Assembly (NCBI RefSeq): GCF_000685095.1
Contig: NZ_BAYE01000009.1
Location: 1-64,000, forward strand
Length of the DNA stretch: 64,000 nt
Source of the DNA: Paraburkholderia caledonica NBRC 102488
GTDB taxonomy: Bacteria; Pseudomonadota; Gammaproteobacteria; Burkholderiales; Burkholderiaceae
Direction: 5' to 3'
Shown piece by piece: positions 33,256 to 42,682 of this stretch. Under the pieces are notes generated by a model. That model was not told the origin of the DNA and did not search any database. It saw only the letters and a list, made by a program, of their open reading frames with translations. The first letter of the stretch is position 1; every line of letters begins with the position of its first letter. The position numbers and the translations under genes are program-made.

Positions 33256-35793
33256 TCACGGCGAGCCGTTCGCGGCGCCAGCCTGACTTCCGGTGCCCAC
33301 GGCGTCCGGCGGCACGACGTCGTCCGGCGTGGGCGTGGGCGCCAATGCCGCCGCGCCGGCGCCCTGCGCGTCGCCGTGGACGGGCTCGCTGCCGAGCACC
33401 GAAGTCGTTACCGAACCGGAAGCCGTTGCGTCGCCGGGCGTGGAAAGAAGCGGCGGTAACGCCCGCGATTCCGCGCTGGCGGCTGCTGCTGCACTCGCGG
33501 CAGCCTCGGCGCTCGCACCTTCAGCCGCCGCCCCCGGCGAAGCCGTCGCCACAGGCGCACGCCGCGTGGTGTTGCGAGCCGTCACGGCCGTCTGAGACTT
33601 CACCGCCGACGACGGAAAAAGATGCTGGAACCATTCCCGCAGCCGCTCGGAACGCTCGGCGAACCAGCCCGGCTGCTGCTCGGTGGCGAACCTCACGCGT
33701 GTGTCGACCAGCTTCGAGCGCTGCGCGCGCTGGAAGAAGTCGCCGACGATCGGCAACGCGCTGTGCGCGCCCTGTCCCCAGTAGTCGCTGCGCAACGTCA
33801 CGCGGCTGTCGTTGAAACCGACCCACGCGCCGGCCACGAGTTGCGGATGAATCAGGATGAACCAGCCGTCTGCGTTGCCCTGCGTCGTGCCGGTCTTGCC
33901 GGCTACGTCGCCGCGCACGCCGAAGCGTCCGCGTATCGCCGATCCGGTGCCGCGGTTCACGACGTCGCGCATCACGTCGACGAGCGTGCGGGCTGCGTCC
34001 GCGGGCAGTTCCTGTTGCGGCTGCGCCGGCGCGAAGTCGGCGAGCACTTCGCCGTTGCGGTCCTCGATGCGCGTGACCATCACCGGCTCCACGTATCCGC
34101 CGAGGTTGGCAATCGTTCCGTACGCCGAGACCATCTCTTTCAGCGTGACGGGGCTCGTGCCGAGCGCGAGCGACGGCACGGCGTCGAGCGGGCTGTCGCG
34201 CACGCCCATGGCGCGGGCGAGCCGCGCGACCTTGTTCGGGCCGACCGTTTGCATCAGTTGCGCGGTGATGCGGTTGCGCGAATATGCGAGCCCGTCGCGC
34301 AGCGTGATCGCCCGCTCGCTCGGCTCGTCTTCGTCGCTCGGACGCCAGACTTCTCCGCCCGCGAGCTGTATTTCGACCGGCTGATCGACGAGCGTGTCGG
34401 TCGGCTTCGCACCCGCCTCGAAGGCGGCCGCGTAGACAAACGGCTTGAACGTCGAGCCAGGCTGACGGCGCGCCTGCTGCACATGGTCGAACGGATCCTG
34501 GCTGAAGTCGCGGCTGCCGACCCACGCCCTGATCTGGCCGTTGCGCGGGTCCATCGCGAGAAAATCGGCCTGCACGCGGGTCTTGGATTCGCAGAGCGAC
34601 TGCACGAGGTTGCGGTCGGACGACACGCGCTTGAGCGCATCGTCGTCGGTCAGGCCCATGTCTTTCGCGGCGCGAAAGTCCGGCGTTTCGCGCAGGAAGG
34701 TTGCGAGCAGTTCCTTGCCGTTCGAACAACCGGCGCGGCTGCCCCATGCCGCATTGGCAATGCCTTGCAACTGGTTGCCCTGCAGGATCACCGCCTGGGT
34801 GGCCATGGTCTGCAGGCGCGAATCGATCGTGGTGCGCACCACGAGGCCGTCAGAATAAATGTTGTAGTCGTTGCGGTCGGCCCACGCCGCGAGCCACTTG
34901 CGCAGTTGCTGCGCGAAGTGCGGCGCGGGTCCCGGCGGCTCCGTCTGCCGCTCGAAGTCGATTCGCAGCGGACGTTTTCTGAGCGTCTCGAACGCGGCGG
35001 GCGTGAGCTTGCCGAACTTCACCATTTGCGCAAGCACCGTATTGCGCCGCTGCAATGCGCGCTCCGGGTTGAGCACCGGGTTGTAGTAGCTATTGCCCTT
35101 CAGCATGCCCGCGAGCGTCGAGCTTTCGAGCACGTTCAGGTCCGACGCCGACTTGTCGAAATACGTGCGCGCCGCCATCTCGATGCCATACGCGTTGTAG
35201 AGAAACGGCACCGTGTTCAGGTACGTTTCGAGGATCTCGTCCTTCGTATAGAGCGCCTCGATCTTGAAGGCGGTGATCGCCTCCTTCAGCTTGCGCGTCA
35301 GCGTCGGCGCACGGCCGATTTCGTCCGGATAGAGATTGCGAGCGAGTTGCTGCGTGATCGTCGAGCCGCCCTGCCGGTCGCCCGAAAACGTATGCAGCGC
35401 GGCCGATGCCGTGCGCCGCCAGTCCAGCCCGAAATGCTCATAGAAGCGATGATCTTCGGTGGCGATCAGCGCATTGACCACATTCGGCGAGATGTCCTTG
35501 AGCTTGACCCACTCGCGGTTGGACGGCTTGAACTCGGCGAGCAGCTTGCCGTCGGCCGAGAGAATGCGCGCGGGCTGCTCGATCTTGGCCTTGCGAATAT
35601 CGCCGATGCCCGGCGTGAACGGAATCAGGAGCAGCACATACAGCACGAACAACAGCGGAAGCGCCGCGCAGGCCCTCAGCACGCCGCGGCGGGTCGGATG
35701 GCGCAGGTGCCGCAACGCCCCGGTCACGAGCGGGTTCGCGCGGGTCAGACCTCGGTCGAGGGTCTCCAGAATCAGGGAAATAAAACGCTTCAC
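33256..35793 (-). CDS. Class A penicillin-binding protein 1A
   Basis: About 845 residues from GTG 35793; an ATG at 35865 would add 24 residues. It has an N-terminal membrane anchor (AALPLLFVLYVLLLIPF). The glycosyltransferase domain contains EDHRFYEHFGLDWR, GGSTITQQLARNLYPDE and the KLKEAITAFKIEALYTKDEI stretch. An insert with a DUF-like OB segment follows. The transpeptidase domain has the active Ser in PGSTFKPFVYAAAFE, SRN in YSRNRITAQL and KTGTTQ. An Ala-rich tail of about 100 residues closes the protein. It polymerises and crosslinks peptidoglycan in the periplasm. It is divergent from fabV. Confidence 0.92.
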   Translation of the reverse strand: MKRFISLILETLDRGLTRANPLVTGALRHLRHPTRRGVLRACAALPLLFVLYVLLLIPFTPGIGDIRKAKIEQPARILSADGKLLAEFKPSNREWVKLKDISPNVVNALIATEDHRFYEHFGLDWRRTASAALHTFSGDRQGGSTITQQLARNLYPDEIGRAPTLTRKLKEAITAFKIEALYTKDEILETYLNTVPFLYNAYGIEMAARTYFDKSASDLNVLESSTLAGMLKGNSYYNPVLNPERALQRRNTVLAQMVKFGKLTPAAFETLRKRPLRIDFERQTEPPGPAPHFAQQLRKWLAAWADRNDYNIYSDGLVVRTTIDSRLQTMATQAVILQGNQLQGIANAAWGSRAGCSNGKELLATFLRETPDFRAAKDMGLTDDDALKRVSSDRNLVQSLCESKTRVQADFLAMDPRNGQIRAWVGSRDFSQDPFDHVQQARRQPGSTFKPFVYAAAFEAGAKPTDTLVDQPVEIQLAGGEVWRPSDEDEPSERAITLRDGLAYSRNRITAQLMQTVGPNKVARLARAMGVRDSPLDAVPSLALGTSPVTLKEMVSAYGTIANLGGYVEPVMVTRIEDRNGEVLADFAPAQPQQELPADAARTLVDVMRDVVNRGTGSAIRGRFGVRGDVAGKTGTTQGNADGWFILIHPQLVAGAWVGFNDSRVTLRSDYWGQGAHSALPIVGDFFQRAQRSKLVDTRVRFATEQQPGWFAERSERLREWFQHLFPSSAVKSQTAVTARNTTRRAPVATASPGAAAEGASAEAAASAAAAASAESRALPPLLSTPGDATASGSVTTSVLGSEPVHGDAQGAGAAALAPTPTPDDVVPPDAVGTGSQAGAANGSP

Positions 35794-35962
35794 ACGGGCT
35801 ACCGTCTGCTGGAAAAGGCTGAATCGTACCAAGATGTGCGGAGCCGCCCGATTTCCGGCGTGCATGGCGGTCCGCCCGGCGCTCCCCTTGACCGATCCCG
35901 CGCGCCACGCCAGGAGCCGCGCGGGCCACTATAATGTCGCCAATTCCGACAAGAGGTGCTTC

Positions 35963-37159
35963 ATGATCATCAAACCGCGCGTGCGTGGCTTCATCTGCGT
36001 CACCACCCATCCGACGGGCTGCGAGGCCAACGTCAAGGAACAGATCGAATACGTCAAGGCACGCGGTCCCATCGCCAACGGTCCCAAAAAGGTCCTCGTG
36101 ATCGGCGCATCCACGGGTTACGGACTTGCCGCGCGCATCACCGCGGCGTTCGGCAGCGGCGCGGACACGCTCGGCGTGTTCTTCGAGCGCGGCGGCAGCG
36201 AAACCAAGGCCGGCACGGCCGGCTGGTACAACAGCGCGGCATTCGAGAAATTCGCGAACGCAGAAGGCCTGTACGCGACGAGCATCAACGGCGACGCATT
36301 TTCGGACGAAGTAAAGGCACGCACGATCGAGGTCATCAAGCGCGATCTCGGTCAGGTCGATCTCGTCGTGTACAGCCTCGCCGCGCCCAAGCGCACGCAT
36401 CCGAAAACCGGCGAAGTGTTCAACTCCACGTTGAAGCCGGTCGGCAAGGCGGTCAAGCTGCGCGGAATCGACACGGACAAGGAAGTCATCAAGGAAACCG
36501 TGCTCGAACCCGCCACGCAAACCGAAATCGATCATACGGTCGCGGTCATGGGCGGCGAAGACTGGCAAATGTGGATCGACGCGCTGCTGGAAGCCGGGGT
36601 GCTCGCAGACGGCGCGAAGACGACCGCGTTCACCTACCTCGGCGAAAAAATTACGCACGATATCTACTGGAACGGCTCGATTGGCGCGGCCAAGAAAGAC
36701 CTCGACCAGAAAGTGCTCGGCATTCGCGAGAAGCTCTCGGCCAAAGGCGGCGACGCGCGCGTCTCGGTGCTGAAGGCGGTCGTCACGCAAGCAAGTTCCG
36801 CGATTCCGATGATGCCGCTCTACCTGTCGCTGCTCTTCAAGGTGATGAAGGCAAAAGGCACGCACGAGGGCTGCATCGAGCAGGTCTACGGGCTCTACAA
36901 AGAGAGTCTGTACGGTTCGGCGCCGCACATCGACGACGAAGGACGCTTGCGCGCGGACTACAAGGAACTGGCCCCCGACGTGCAAAACGAGGTTCAGGCG
37001 CTGTGGGACAAGGTCACGAACGACAACATCTACGAACTTACCGATTTCAGCGGCTACAAGACGGATTTTCTGCGTCTTTTCGGTTTCGAGATCGCAGGTG
37101 TCGATTACGAGGCCGACGTCAATCCGGACGTGCAGATTCCGCGGCTCGTGCAGGTTTGA
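35963..37159 (+). CDS. fabV: Enoyl-ACP reductase FabV (trans-2-enoyl-CoA reductase family)
   Basis: A 398-residue protein, the normal FabV length. The N-terminus MIIKPRVRGFICVTTHPTGC is characteristic. The NADH-binding region VLVIGASTGYGLAARITAAF follows. The catalytic Tyr-x8-Lys is in IYWNGSIGAAKKD, with Tyr at about residue 235 and Lys at 244. FabV reduces the trans-2 double bond in the last step of fatty acid elongation and, unlike FabI, is generally insensitive to triclosan. AAGAGG precedes ATG 35963. It is a single gene divergent from PBP1A. Confidence 0.95.
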   Translation: MIIKPRVRGFICVTTHPTGCEANVKEQIEYVKARGPIANGPKKVLVIGASTGYGLAARITAAFGSGADTLGVFFERGGSETKAGTAGWYNSAAFEKFANAEGLYATSINGDAFSDEVKARTIEVIKRDLGQVDLVVYSLAAPKRTHPKTGEVFNSTLKPVGKAVKLRGIDTDKEVIKETVLEPATQTEIDHTVAVMGGEDWQMWIDALLEAGVLADGAKTTAFTYLGEKITHDIYWNGSIGAAKKDLDQKVLGIREKLSAKGGDARVSVLKAVVTQASSAIPMMPLYLSLLFKVMKAKGTHEGCIEQVYGLYKESLYGSAPHIDDEGRLRADYKELAPDVQNEVQALWDKVTNDNIYELTDFSGYKTDFLRLFGFEIAGVDYEADVNPDVQIPRLVQV

Positions 37160-37194
37160 GCGGTCGCGGCCGCGGTCGTGTCTCTGTGTGTGTA

Positions 37195-37215
37195 GCGGGG
37201 CCGTTGCGGCCCCGC
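37195..37215 (+). terminator. GC-rich hairpin after fabV
   Basis: GCGGGGCCG (37195-37203), loop TTG, CGGCCCCGC (37207-37215) is a perfect 9-bp stem 35 nt after the fabV stop, followed by GTCGTTTGTCC. The T-run is weak, but position and stability fit a transcription terminator. Confidence 0.55.
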
Positions 37216-37271
37216 GTCGTTTGTCCGGTTGGTCTTCTTCCTCTGTTCTACTTCTCTGATCACTACCGCAT

Positions 37272-37901
37272 TTACGGCGTGCCGTTGCGGCAGTATTCGC
37301 GATAACCGTCTCGTTCCGCGAGACGCGTCATATAAGCGGCGACGGCGGGTAGATCGTCGTGCTCAATCGGCGTTTCGAGCCAACGGTTGATCGACAGCGC
37401 GATCGGAATGTCCGCGAGCGAGAACGCGTTGCCCGCGATGAACGCGCCGGTTCGCTGCAACTGCCCTTCGACGATCGCCATGTGCTTCGCCCAGTTCGCC
37501 CGCGACGACTCGATCTGCTGCGCGTCGCCATGCGCGGGCGAGTGCCGCACGAGCGCGAGGAACGCGTAACTCCACGAGCGGTTCAGTTCGCTCGCCTGCC
37601 AGTCGATCCACTGGTCGCATGCCGCGCGCTCGCACGGGTCGGCGGGATATAGCGACTCGCCGCGATCCCGGTAGCGGCCGGCGAGGTAGCGGATGATCGA
37701 GTTGGATTCCCACAGTACGAAGTCGCCGTCCTTGATGACGGGAACCATTGCGTTTGGATTGAGCGCGAGAAACTGCGGGTCGTTGGTCGGGCGGAATCCC
37801 GCGCCCCAATCTTCCTGCTCGAACGCGAGGCCGAGTTCGGCGCAGGTCCACAGCACCTTGCGCACGTTGATGGATGAGGTCTTGCCGAGGATTTGCAGCA
37901 T
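37272..37901 (-). CDS. Glutathione S-transferase family protein
   Basis: A 209-residue cytosolic GST. The thioredoxin-like N-terminal domain shows MLQILGKTSSINVRKVLWTC, NPNAMVPVIKDGDFVLWESN (cis-Pro and the ES pair that binds the glutathione gamma-Glu) and IIRYLAGRY. The all-helical C-terminal domain contains GNAFSLADIPIALSINRWL, the conserved N-capping/ALTD-like motif. Catalysis probably relies on Ser in the SSINVRK segment. ATG 37901 is chosen because the family starts there. The substrate is unknown. Confidence 0.88.
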   Translation of the reverse strand: MLQILGKTSSINVRKVLWTCAELGLAFEQEDWGAGFRPTNDPQFLALNPNAMVPVIKDGDFVLWESNSIIRYLAGRYRDRGESLYPADPCERAACDQWIDWQASELNRSWSYAFLALVRHSPAHGDAQQIESSRANWAKHMAIVEGQLQRTGAFIAGNAFSLADIPIALSINRWLETPIEHDDLPAVAAYMTRLAERDGYREYCRNGTP

Positions 37902-38125
37902 AGGACGTCGGATGCGGTGGTCGGGAAGCAAGGCTACGTTAGCGCGTCGCGGGATTTTCCGCTGCTCGTGCAGCGCCGGCGCGGGCACCGTGTCGCGTTT
38001 GCCGCGTGCGCCAGGGTACGCCCGGGAATTGCCGCTGGTGAATTCTGCGTGATATTGTTAATAAATGCGGAGGACGGCCGCACGCCGCCTCCCCCGGAAA
38101 GCACTTTACCGCAGCGAGCGTCGCC

Positions 38126-38491
38126 ATGAGTGATGTACGCCACCATCTGAGTCCGCGAGACCGCCTGGAGCTGTTGTGCTGGCTCACATGCGGCAGTCTC
38201 GGCGCTTATTACCTCAACGAGGACTGGCCCGACGCGGCGTTCCACGTACAGGCCGCCCACAAATGGCTCGACCGGCGCGCGCGCGAGGCCGACTGGCTTT
38301 CCATTGCGAAGTTATCGGCGACCGCGCTGGAGATTGCGCGACGCCACGCGCGCTTTGTCGACACCGACTGGGCGCGCGACGCCGTCGAAGAAATCCTGGA
38401 CACCGACGAACTTGACCCGCAAGCCCGGCTCGTACGGCAGGTTCTTGCGGACTGCGAGAAGGCGCTGGCGGATCGGCGGACGGCGGATTAA
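38126..38491 (+). CDS. Hypothetical helical protein (121 aa)
   Basis: A soluble, Ala- and Asp-rich helical protein (LSPRDRLELLCWLTCGSLGA, AAFHVQAAHKWLDRRAREAD, VEEILDTDELDPQARLVRQV). There is no signal peptide or membrane segment. Lengths of the helices suggest a TPR-like or four-helix arrangement, but no known domain is recognised. The ribosome binding site is poor. It stands alone between the divergent GST gene and a LysR gene. Confidence 0.55.
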   Translation: MSDVRHHLSPRDRLELLCWLTCGSLGAYYLNEDWPDAAFHVQAAHKWLDRRAREADWLSIAKLSATALEIARRHARFVDTDWARDAVEEILDTDELDPQARLVRQVLADCEKALADRRTAD

Positions 38492-38684
38492 CTTTTCCAG
38501 TAAAACCCGGGTTCACGTGGCCGCTTAACGGTTGGACGAATCGTCCGCACTCCGGCCACGTTCTGCGCGCTCGGCCGGGAAGCCGGCGAAAACCCCCTAT
38601 GCCGCCTGCATCGCTTCGCGCACCCAAACGCTAGAATGCCGGGCATAGCGCGCACTCGCGCGCCTCCTTCTCCGGTCGAACACC

Positions 38685-39632
38685 TTGAAACGCAAAATGC
38701 CCGCGCTGAATGCGCTCAAAGCCTTTGAAGTGGCTGGCCGCACGGGCAGCTTTACACGCGCCGCGGAACTGTTGAATGTCACGCAAAGCGCCGTGAGCCG
38801 GCAAGTGCGCCAACTGGAGGCGCAGATTGGCGAGACGCTGTTGCAACGCCATCATCACCATCTGGAGCTTTCGGCGGCCGGCCGCGTGCTTCTGCAAGCG
38901 CTGCAGCAATCGTTCGACCGTATCGAACTCACGGTACGCAGCCTGCAGGAGAAGACGCATCGCAACCGCCTGCGCATCAACGCACCGCCCACCTTCACGA
39001 GCCGCTGGCTGATGCCGCGCCTCGGCCGTCTGCGCGACGCGCAACCGCACCTCGAACTGAGCCTGTCCACGCGTCTCGACGACAAACTCGCGGAGTCAGG
39101 CGTGCTCGACTGCGCAATCCGCTTCGGCAACGGCGAGTGGGAAGGTTTCGACAATCGTCTGTTGATGAACGAACGGCATATCGCTGTCTGCGCGCCGTCA
39201 TTGCTTGCACGGCAGGCTGGCCGCGCCGCTATCGACCTCAACGAGCTCACGCTGCTGCATGTGCTCGCCAGCGCGGATCAGCGTTACCTGACCTGGCAAC
39301 ACTGGCTGAAAGCCGCCGGTATCGAGAACGTGGATACGCGCGGCGGTTATGAATTCGATCTGCTCGACCACGCGATTCACGCGGCCATCGACGGGCTCGG
39401 CGTGACCATTGCAGACCGCAACATGATCGGGCGCGAACTCGCCGAAGGCCAGCTGGTGCAAGTGTTGAACGTGCACGTCGACGGCCACCAGTCGTACTGG
39501 CTCGTCACGCGTGCGGGACAGGACGAGCTGCCGCACGTCACGCTGTTTCGCAACTGGCTGCAGCAGGAGATCTGGCTCGGTGAACGGGCTTTCGAGTCGT
39601 CCGAGGCGGTGCCGTTGGGCGACGTATCGTGA
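38685..39632 (+). CDS. LysR family regulator, GcvA-like
   Basis: About 315 residues. The helix-turn-helix is GRTGSFTRAAELLNVTQSAV at residues 20-40, followed by SRQVRQLEAQIGETLLQRHH; the substrate-binding domain begins near residue 95 (LRINAPPTFTSRWLMPRLGR). The N-terminal pattern MPALNALKAFEVAGRTGSFT is that of the GcvA/AmpR group. The start is TTG 38685 or ATG 38697. It is convergent with the GMC oxidoreductase gene and, as the nearest regulator, could control the catabolic cluster at 39.7-45.7 kb, though LysR proteins usually act on divergent targets. Confidence 0.88.
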   Translation: MKRKMPALNALKAFEVAGRTGSFTRAAELLNVTQSAVSRQVRQLEAQIGETLLQRHHHHLELSAAGRVLLQALQQSFDRIELTVRSLQEKTHRNRLRINAPPTFTSRWLMPRLGRLRDAQPHLELSLSTRLDDKLAESGVLDCAIRFGNGEWEGFDNRLLMNERHIAVCAPSLLARQAGRAAIDLNELTLLHVLASADQRYLTWQHWLKAAGIENVDTRGGYEFDLLDHAIHAAIDGLGVTIADRNMIGRELAEGQLVQVLNVHVDGHQSYWLVTRAGQDELPHVTLFRNWLQQEIWLGERAFESSEAVPLGDVS

Positions 39633-39678
39633 TAGCCGCGCCGTGGATGGTGGCGACGGCGAGAATAGTGCAGATAGG

Positions 39679-39714
39679 AAAAAGCCGCACCGGTCGACTG
39701 ACCGGCGCGGCGTT
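39679..39714. terminator. Bidirectional terminator between LysR and GMC genes
   Basis: AAAAAGCCGC-A-CCGGTC, loop GACT, GACCGG-C-GCGGC then GTTT forms a stem of 11 pairs with one mismatch, at 39684-39711. An A-run on one side and a T-run on the other let it serve both convergent genes. Confidence 0.65.
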
Positions 39715-39744
39715 TCAAGCACCTTTCTGAAGGGCCAACGAGCA

Positions 39745-41406
39745 TCAGGCGGCGGTGGCGAACTCGGCCACATGAGGCTCGCGCGCGGCGTGCGCGGCAG
39801 CGTCCTCGAGAATCATGTCGGCGCCCTTCTCCGCGACCATCATTGTGGGCGCATTGATATTGCCGGAGGTGATGTTCGGAAAGACCGACGCGTCGACTAC
39901 GCGCAATCCGGCAACGCCATGCACGCGCAAGCGCGCATCCACCACGGACGTGCGCGGATCATTGCCCATCGCGCAAGAGCCGCACAAGTGATAGATCGAG
40001 CCGGACTGCTCGCGAAAGTACTGCAGAAAGCTTTCACGACTTGCCACCTGCGGCCCCGGCGAGATTTCCTCGACCGTGATTTTCTTTAATGCGGGCGATG
40101 CCATCACCTTGCGCACGAGCTCGCAGCCCTGGATCACCTCGTCGATATCCTTTTGCGTGGTCAGTGCGTTCAGGCGGATTTTCGCGGCGTCTTCCGCACG
40201 GTTCGACGCGATTTCGATCGAGCCGCGGCTCGTCGGCCGGCAAGGATTGAATGCAAGCAGGAAACCCGAATACGGTTCCGGCTCCAGATTCGCCTTGTTG
40301 CTCTTCGGAATGCGGTACGACAGCGGATTGAAGTAAAGCTGCAGATTAGGCTGCGCCTCGCGCTCGCTGCCCCTGAAGAAACCGCCCGACTGATTCACGC
40401 TCATCGCAAGCGGCCCCTTGCGCGTGAGCAGATATTGCAACCCGAGCTTCAGTTTGCCGAGCAGCGGCCGCAGTTCGTCGTTCAGCGTCTTCACGTTCGC
40501 ACGGTAATAGAAGCTCACGCACAGATGGTCTTGCAAATTCCGGCCGACCGCGGGCAATTCGTTGATCGTCGTAATGCCGTGTTTCGCGAGCAGTGCGCTA
40601 TCGCCGAGGCCGGACAGTTGCAGCAGCTTCGGCGAATCGACCGCGCCGGCTGCGAGAATGACCTCTCGCTTCGCCATGAAACGTCGGGCAACGCCATTCT
40701 GCGTGACGCTCACGCCGATAGCGCGGTGCTTGCCCTCGAAAAGGACACGATTGGCCAACACATTGTGTTCGACCGTGAGATTCTTGCGCGCGAGCGCCGG
40801 ATGCAGATACTCGAAACTGCTCGACGAGCGTTGGCCGTTGCGCGTGTTGACATCGTAAATACCGGCACCTTCGAACTGTGCACCGTTGAAGTCGTCGCTG
40901 CGCCGGTAGCCTGCCTGATCGCAGCCCTTCAGGAACACATGACAGATCGGATGCACGGCGTCTTTCATCGGCGAAATGCGGATTGGGCCATCAGCGCCGT
41001 GATATTCGGTGTCGCCGAGCGGATGCGATTCGAGCTTGCGGAAATACGGCAGGACATCGCGGAATGCCCAGCCTGGATTTCCGGCTGCCGCCCAATCGTC
41101 GAAATCGTGCGGTTGGCCGCGCACGTAGATCATCGCGTTGATCGAACCGGAGCCGCCCTGCACCTTGCCGCGCGGGCAATAGATAGGCCGGTTATCGAGC
41201 TCCTTTTCCGGCTCGCTGTAGTACATCCAGTTGTAGGTTTCGTTGTAATACGTCTTCGTGAAACCCACCGGAACCTTGAACCAGAACGAGCTGTCCTTGC
41301 CGCCCGCCTCCAGCAGCAGCACCGAGTATTCGCCCGACGCCGACAGGCGATTGGCGAGAATGCAGCCCGCCGACCCGGCGCCGACGATGATGTAGTCGTA
41401 GTTCAT
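39745..41406 (-). CDS. GMC family oxidoreductase (choline dehydrogenase-like)
   Basis: A 553-residue FAD enzyme. The ADP-binding motif is YDYIIVGAGSAGCILANRLS; GMC signature 1 is YCPRGKVQGGSGSINAMIYV near residue 80, and signature 2 is AAGAVDSPKLLQLSGLG near residue 255. The C-terminal catalytic region has SIYHLCGSCAMG and SGNINAPTMMVAEKGADMIL. It should oxidise a primary alcohol to an aldehyde with a quinone or cytochrome as acceptor. It is the last gene of a codirectional set with ALDH, MFS and a dehydratase, so the alcohol is more likely a sugar-related polyol than choline. Confidence 0.9.
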   Translation of the reverse strand: MNYDYIIVGAGSAGCILANRLSASGEYSVLLLEAGGKDSSFWFKVPVGFTKTYYNETYNWMYYSEPEKELDNRPIYCPRGKVQGGSGSINAMIYVRGQPHDFDDWAAAGNPGWAFRDVLPYFRKLESHPLGDTEYHGADGPIRISPMKDAVHPICHVFLKGCDQAGYRRSDDFNGAQFEGAGIYDVNTRNGQRSSSSFEYLHPALARKNLTVEHNVLANRVLFEGKHRAIGVSVTQNGVARRFMAKREVILAAGAVDSPKLLQLSGLGDSALLAKHGITTINELPAVGRNLQDHLCVSFYYRANVKTLNDELRPLLGKLKLGLQYLLTRKGPLAMSVNQSGGFFRGSEREAQPNLQLYFNPLSYRIPKSNKANLEPEPYSGFLLAFNPCRPTSRGSIEIASNRAEDAAKIRLNALTTQKDIDEVIQGCELVRKVMASPALKKITVEEISPGPQVASRESFLQYFREQSGSIYHLCGSCAMGNDPRTSVVDARLRVHGVAGLRVVDASVFPNITSGNINAPTMMVAEKGADMILEDAAAHAAREPHVAEFATAA

Positions 41407-41464
41407 GCTATGTCGCCAGAGTGGCGCTCAATCCATTGAATGCTTGTAGAAGGCCGCGCGGCGT

Positions 41465-42682
41465 TCAGCCCTTGGCCGGCGCGAGATCTTTCACGTCGGC
41501 GGGTTGCGCGGCCATTTGCAGGTGCAGGCGCTCGCCCGTATATGGCGTGTGCTGCGCGACCACTTCCATGTTCAGTTCGACGCCGAGGCCAGGCTCGCGC
41601 GACGGAATGATGTAGCCGTCTTCCCACTGAAGCGGTTTCTTTAGCACGGCGGCGTGAAAACCGTCCCATGTGCCGATGCTTTCCTGGATCAGGAAGTTCG
41701 GCGTGCATGCTGCCAGCTGAATGCTCGCCGCCGCGCCGATCGGACCGTTGTACAGATGCGGCGCGATCTGCGCGTAGTACACCTCGGCAAGTGCAGCAAC
41801 CTTCTTCGCTTCGAGGAGGCCGCCCACGCGCGCCACGTTCAATTGCAGAATAGACGCAGCACCCGCTTGCAGCAGCTTGAAGAACTCATATTTCGTAGTA
41901 AGGCGCTCGCCCGCTGCGACTGGAATGCTCGTGTGCCGCGCGACTTGCGCCATCGCGTCTTCCTGACCCGGCGGCACCGGCTCTTCGAACCAGAGCGGAT
42001 CGTATTTTTCGAGGCGCTTCGCAAGCCGGATCGCCGATGAGGGCACCATCTGCCCATGCGTGCCGAACAGCAGATCAGCCTTGCTGCCCACCGCTTCACG
42101 CACGCGGCGGCAGAACGTCTCGCAACGGTCGAGCACTTCCATGGACAGTTGATGCCCCGAGTAAGCCGTGTACGGCCCCGCAGGATCGAACTTCACCGCC
42201 GTGAAGCCGCGCTTCACATTCTCGGCGGCGCATTCGGCGGCGAGGTCGGGATCGTCGTAGTCGTATTCGCCGCGGCTGTTCTTCGGGTACAGGTACGTGT
42301 ACGAACGCAGGCGCGGATTGACCATGCCGCCGAGCAACTCGTAAACCGGCTTGCCTGCGGCCTTGCAGATGATGTCCCAGCACGCCATTTCGAGGCCGCT
42401 CACCACGCCCATCATCGTCAGGTCGGGACGTTGCGTGAAACCGCTCGAATACGCTTCGCGCCAGAGCCGCTCGATATGATGCGGATCGTGATCGAGCAGG
42501 TAGCGGGAAAAAACATCGTCCACGATATGCGTCATTGCGTTCGGATGGAACGTGGTCGAATAGATTTCGCCGACGCCTTCAATGCCGCAATCGGTCTTCA
42601 GCTTGACAAAGATCCAGTACATGCCGCCGACGTGCGGCGGCGGTACGGCAACGACATGCGTTTCGAGCGAGACAACTTTCAT
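41465..42682 (-). CDS. Enolase-superfamily (mandelate racemase/MLE) dehydratase-like protein
   Basis: A 405-residue protein with an N-terminal capping domain and C-terminal TIM barrel. Barrel landmarks are GFTAVKFDPAGPYTAYSG, LLFGTHGQMVPSSAIRLAKR, YDPLWFEEPVPPG with metal-ligand Glu, IPVAAGERLTTKYEF with the next Glu, and IAPHLYNGPIG with a catalytic-type His. At the position where sugar-acid dehydratases of this group usually have DxHGR, it has GTHGQ, so the first Asp ligand is replaced by Gly. The ATG directly follows the stop of the MFS gene (TAAATG), so they are cotranscribed. A role in acid sugar dehydration is inferred. Confidence 0.85.
   Translation of the reverse strand: MKVVSLETHVVAVPPPHVGGMYWIFVKLKTDCGIEGVGEIYSTTFHPNAMTHIVDDVFSRYLLDHDPHHIERLWREAYSSGFTQRPDLTMMGVVSGLEMACWDIICKAAGKPVYELLGGMVNPRLRSYTYLYPKNSRGEYDYDDPDLAAECAAENVKRGFTAVKFDPAGPYTAYSGHQLSMEVLDRCETFCRRVREAVGSKADLLFGTHGQMVPSSAIRLAKRLEKYDPLWFEEPVPPGQEDAMAQVARHTSIPVAAGERLTTKYEFFKLLQAGAASILQLNVARVGGLLEAKKVAALAEVYYAQIAPHLYNGPIGAAASIQLAACTPNFLIQESIGTWDGFHAAVLKKPLQWEDGYIIPSREPGLGVELNMEVVAQHTPYTGERLHLQMAAQPADVKDLAPAKG

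Noticed and set aside
33622..35934. Open frame of 770 codons on the plus strand
   Set aside because: It is antisense to the PBP1A gene; its composition is the Arg/His/Leu-rich type produced opposite GC-rich genes, and it has no domain.
40153..41439. Open frame of 428 codons on the plus strand
   Set aside because: It lies opposite the GMC oxidoreductase gene, whose FAD and GMC signatures are clear; the opposite frame has none.
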